DNA from: Bacteriovoracaceae bacterium
Lineage (GTDB): Bacteria; Bdellovibrionota; Bacteriovoracia; Bacteriovoracales; Bacteriovoracaceae
Direction: 5' to 3'
Assembly (NCBI GenBank): GCA_023151145.1
Contig: JAKLJM010000064.1
Location: 1-9,265 of the forward strand
DNA: 9,265 nucleotides
The first letter of the stretch is position 1, and every line of letters starts with the position of its first letter. The position numbers and the translations under genes were made by a program. Positions 6,468 through 9,265 of the stretch are shown in pieces. A model generated the notes under the pieces. That model did no database searches. It was given only the letters and a program-made list of their open reading frames with translations, and was not told where the DNA came from.

Positions 6468-7925
6468 ATGACGTTAAAACAAAGATTACCTTTTATGGTT
6501 TTTCCTGTGCAGGCAAAACCTTTAAAAAATCCCAATATTGTTTTTATAGATGAAGATTTAAAATCTTTTAACGAATTTTCAGCTATGCCCACTTCTGAAA
6601 TTGTGAAAGTGGTTAATGGAGAGCATGAAAATTTTCAAGATTTATTCTCCACAGTTTATTGTGGTCATCAGTTTGGTTATTTTGTCCCTCAACTAGGGGA
6701 CGGAAGAGCGAGTTTTCTCGGAACGTTTAAAAATCATCGTGGAAATTTAGTTGAATTACAAATGAAAGGATTGGGCAGAACTCCCTTTTCACGCAGAGGA
6801 GATGGGCGAGCCGTTTTTCGTTCTAGTTTACGTGAATATTTATGTAGTCATGCCATGAAAGCACTAGGAATTCCCACCACTGAAGCATTAGCGCTTATTG
6901 ATTCTGAAGAAATTGTTTATCGTGAAGAAAAAGAATGGGGCGCCATTGTTTTAAGAGCAGCTCCTAGTTTTTTGAGATTTGGCCATGTGGAATTTCTTTA
7001 TCATCATGGATATAAAAATGAACTGGAAAAATTATTAGATTATACCATTGAACATTTTTATCCAGATTACTATTCTCATCCCAATGCATATGTTTTATTT
7101 TTTCAAGACCTTGTAAAAAGAACAGCAAAATTGATGGCCAACTGGCAAACCTATGGATTTTGTCACGGGGTGATGAATACCGATAATATGTCGCTTCTTG
7201 GTCTTACCATTGATTATGGCCCTTTTGGATTTTTAGAAGCATTTGATTTAAAACATATCTGTAATCATTCAGATCACGAAGGTCGATATGCTTTTGGAGA
7301 GCAGCCTTTAGTTGCACTATGGAATTTAGAAAGATTGGCCGATTGTCTTGGTGACTTTATTGATCAAGACACTTTAAAGAGAACTCTAGGGACATATCGT
7401 GAGCTCTTTAACTTAGAGTACTTGCGTTTAATGAAAAAACGGTTAGGGCTACAATCGTCTAATGAACTTGATGCAGAGTTGATGAATGTATTATTGAATT
7501 TCTTACAGGTCTCTGCAGTTGATTATCATGGGTTTTTTAGAAATTTAGCAGAGAAAGATGGGCTAGAATTTATTTTTTCTCAGCTCAAATCAGCGGAGAG
7601 TAAAGCTTCTTTTGATCAATTTAAAAAAATCTATCAAGCTCGCATTGATTTGGAATGGGGAAGAGAAGAAGAGAGTGAACAAAAAAGATTCGACTTCATG
7701 AACTCCGTGAATCCAATTTATGTTTTAAGAAATTATTTGGCGCAAAAAATTATTGATCAACATCGGTACTCTGATCAAGGAAATAAGCGCGATCAAGTTT
7801 TGTGTGAATCCCAAAGATTATTAAAGGTTTTACAACGTCCTTTTGATTGGCATGAGGGATGCGATGACTTAAGCCGAGTTTGTCCGGCAGAGTTTTTGAA
7901 TATCGAAATTAGCTGTTCTTCTTAG
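6468..7925 (+). CDS. selO: Protein adenylyltransferase SelO (YdiU/UPF0061 family)
   Basis: 485 residues, the usual bacterial length. SelO has a protein-kinase fold that binds ATP in a flipped pose and transfers AMP to Ser, Thr or Tyr of target proteins; in E. coli it is linked to redox stress. Visible: GHQFGYFVPQLGDGRA (66-81), the beta3 Lys in QMKGLGRTPFSRRGDGRAV (Lys 100), RSSLREYLCSHAM (118-130), RAAPSFLRFG (163-172), catalytic loop HGVMNTDNMS (233-242) with Asn 240, metal-binding Asp 249 in DYGP, CNHSDHEGRYAF (265-276) and the C-terminal SCSS. Cys 265 and Cys 483 correspond, with a constant offset of 7, to E. coli Cys 272 and Cys 476, the redox-switch pair; the C-terminal Cys occupies the selenocysteine position of animal SELENOO. 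ATG 6468 is chosen by its ribosome site and by the LP-x-MVFP-x-Q-x-KP family start. There is a modest insertion around 431-447. It is alone on its strand; the next gene converges 13 bases after the stop. Confidence 0.96.
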   Translation: MTLKQRLPFMVFPVQAKPLKNPNIVFIDEDLKSFNEFSAMPTSEIVKVVNGEHENFQDLFSTVYCGHQFGYFVPQLGDGRASFLGTFKNHRGNLVELQMKGLGRTPFSRRGDGRAVFRSSLREYLCSHAMKALGIPTTEALALIDSEEIVYREEKEWGAIVLRAAPSFLRFGHVEFLYHHGYKNELEKLLDYTIEHFYPDYYSHPNAYVLFFQDLVKRTAKLMANWQTYGFCHGVMNTDNMSLLGLTIDYGPFGFLEAFDLKHICNHSDHEGRYAFGEQPLVALWNLERLADCLGDFIDQDTLKRTLGTYRELFNLEYLRLMKKRLGLQSSNELDAELMNVLLNFLQVSAVDYHGFFRNLAEKDGLEFIFSQLKSAESKASFDQFKKIYQARIDLEWGREEESEQKRFDFMNSVNPIYVLRNYLAQKIIDQHRYSDQGNKRDQVLCESQRLLKVLQRPFDWHEGCDDLSRVCPAEFLNIEISCSS

Positions 7926-7938
7926 TTTATGTTTAGCT

Positions 7939-9264
7939 CTATTTTTTATCATAGGGATAAACATTTTCTTCTCCGAGCACAAGCTCTATGTCGGGCGAGG
8001 AAAGATTAATTTCTTGCATGTATCGAGGTATGATAACTTCAATAGAATTCGAAAACTTCGACAAGATCTTTTCTTTTAAAGCCCCTGCAGATTTTAAAGT
8101 TCCATGATTAATAAAAATGGTTTTTGGAGGGCGAATGAGATTGTCTAACCAGTCTAATATATCTTGATAGTCAGCATGAGCAGAGAGCCCATCTAAAGTG
8201 AACATTTCTGCATTCACTTCTATTTCTTCATGATGAATCCTGATTGTTTTCATGCCCTGTTGTAAAAGTGCCCCCTTTGTTTGTTCGGCTTGATAGCCGG
8301 TAAATAAGACGCCATTGCGGCTATTTGGTAGTCGTTTTTTTAAATGATGCATGACTCGACCTCCGGTCAGCATTCCAGAAGCGGTGATGACAATCATGGG
8401 GATATCTTTGTTGATTAAAGCAATTGAGTCTTCGACAGTCGTAATACCATAAAAGCATTGTGGACAAAGAGGGGGAACGATTTTGTCATTTTCAATTTCT
8501 AATTGATGTTCTTCTTTATGATGAAGATAGATTTTATTGGCAGAATTTGCCATGGGACTATCGACAAAAGTTGGAATTTCTGGAATCTCTTTTTCTCTTT
8601 CTAATTTTTGTAAATAATAAAGGATCTCTTGAGTTCTTCCGACAGTAAAGGCCGGAATGACTAGAATTCCTCCACGGCCATAAACTTTGTTAACTACTTC
8701 TTTTAATTTTTCTTCTACCCCTGAGCGAGGCTGTAGGCGATCACCATAAGTAGATTCTAAAACTAAATAATCTGTTTCTTTTAACAATGTTGGTGGGCGA
8801 ATCACTCGCGAACGACCATTTCCTAAATCACCGGAAAAAGTAATCGTTTTAAGTTGATCATCTTCCTTAAAAGAAATTTCGACAAAACAGGAACCTAAAA
8901 TATGACCAGCACGATTAAAGCGCACCGATAAATTAGGAAAAATTTCATACCATAGATTCATAGCGGCCACTTTTAAAAGTGTCAGCGATCCTTTTGCATC
9001 TTCAGTCGTATAGAGAGGGATGGCCGGTACATGGTGTGAGTATCCAGTTCTATTGGCGAATTCGGCATCTTCTTCTTGTAAATGAGCAGAGTCTAAAAGC
9101 ATTATTTCTAGAAGATCTTTAGTGGCATGCGAGCAAAGAACTGGTCCACGGTAACCATCTTTCCAAAGTTTTGGTAAAAGTCCCGAGTGATCAATATGGG
9201 CATGGGTTATGATGATCATATCAATCTTTTGAACATTGATATTAGGATACCAATTTAAATTGCG
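7939..9264 (-). CDS. Metallo-beta-lactamase/beta-CASP RNA-processing protein, 5' end outside window
   Basis: Zinc-dependent nuclease-type protein of the YSH1/CPSF-73-like bacterial group (COG1236 type), expected to cut or trim RNA in the cytoplasm. The frame stays open past the ATG at 9219 to the window edge, and the residues there (NVQKID) lead directly into IIITHAHIDHSG, so the real start lies some 40-50 residues further on. Counting from the codon at 9219: HAHIDH motif (6-11), third His 106 in GHILGS, Asp 131 in SGDLG, beta-CASP motif A in ESTYGDR (155-161), GRTQEIL (195-201), VDSPMA (219-224), GYQAEQT (308-314), motif B His 348 in SAHAD, and motif C His 372 in INHG. The C-terminal part is the RMMBL domain. 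It lacks an RNase J-type C-terminal extension. An extra CPQC sits at 252-255. It ends tail to tail with selO, with only 13 bases between stops and no hairpin terminator seen. Confidence 0.93.
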   Translation of the reverse strand, partial: RNLNWYPNINVQKIDMIIITHAHIDHSGLLPKLWKDGYRGPVLCSHATKDLLEIMLLDSAHLQEEDAEFANRTGYSHHVPAIPLYTTEDAKGSLTLLKVAAMNLWYEIFPNLSVRFNRAGHILGSCFVEISFKEDDQLKTITFSGDLGNGRSRVIRPPTLLKETDYLVLESTYGDRLQPRSGVEEKLKEVVNKVYGRGGILVIPAFTVGRTQEILYYLQKLEREKEIPEIPTFVDSPMANSANKIYLHHKEEHQLEIENDKIVPPLCPQCFYGITTVEDSIALINKDIPMIVITASGMLTGGRVMHHLKKRLPNSRNGVLFTGYQAEQTKGALLQQGMKTIRIHHEEIEVNAEMFTLDGLSAHADYQDILDWLDNLIRPPKTIFINHGTLKSAGALKEKILSKFSNSIEVIIPRYMQEINLSSPDIELVLGEENVYPYDKK

Positions 9265-9265
9265 T

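Noticed and set aside
4004..7925. Sirtuin, VWA protein and SelO as one functional system
   Set aside because: They are separated by a terminator, separate promoters and strand changes, and no shared pathway is evident beyond two being protein-modification enzymes.

Overview
The window is AT-rich (roughly 36% G+C by eye) and densely coding. It holds six protein genes in mostly single-gene units, with orientations > < < < > <. Low G+C, a VWA lipoprotein with a Gly/Ser/Thr/Pro-rich linker, and a stand-alone double periplasmic binding protein suggest a Gram-negative predatory-type bacterium of the Bdellovibrionota (Bacteriovorax-like). That placement is inference from overall character, not from a marker gene. 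I see no rRNA, tRNA, transposase, integrase, CRISPR array or phage gene.

Left part (1-3878): a type IA DNA topoisomerase III (topB) runs in from the left edge. Its last 11 bases overlap, tail to tail, the end of a minus-strand gene for an exported protein. That protein joins a type I (RbsB-like) and a type II (SBP_bac_3-like) periplasmic binding domain.

Middle (3879-6467): a sirtuin of the CobB/SIRT5 type (minus) appears to be read from a promoter so close to its ATG that the mRNA would be essentially leaderless. Just upstream lies a 9-bp hairpin terminator closing the next minus-strand gene, a VWA-domain lipoprotein. The 359 bases between the start codons of the divergent VWA and selO genes hold a leader hairpin, a candidate selO promoter with an overlapping palindrome, and an unexplained start-less open frame.

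Right part (6468-9265): selO, the pseudokinase-fold protein AMPylase, is complete and keeps the C-terminal CSS motif. Thirteen bases beyond its stop begins, tail to tail, a metallo-beta-lactamase/beta-CASP ribonuclease-type protein whose N-terminus lies beyond the right edge.

The genes do not form an obvious pathway. Two are protein-modification enzymes (sirtuin, SelO), two act on nucleic acids (TopB, beta-CASP) and two are envelope proteins. I read this as an ordinary chromosomal region. The least ordinary items are the double binding-protein fusion and the apparently leaderless sirtuin; I found no clear new multi-gene system.
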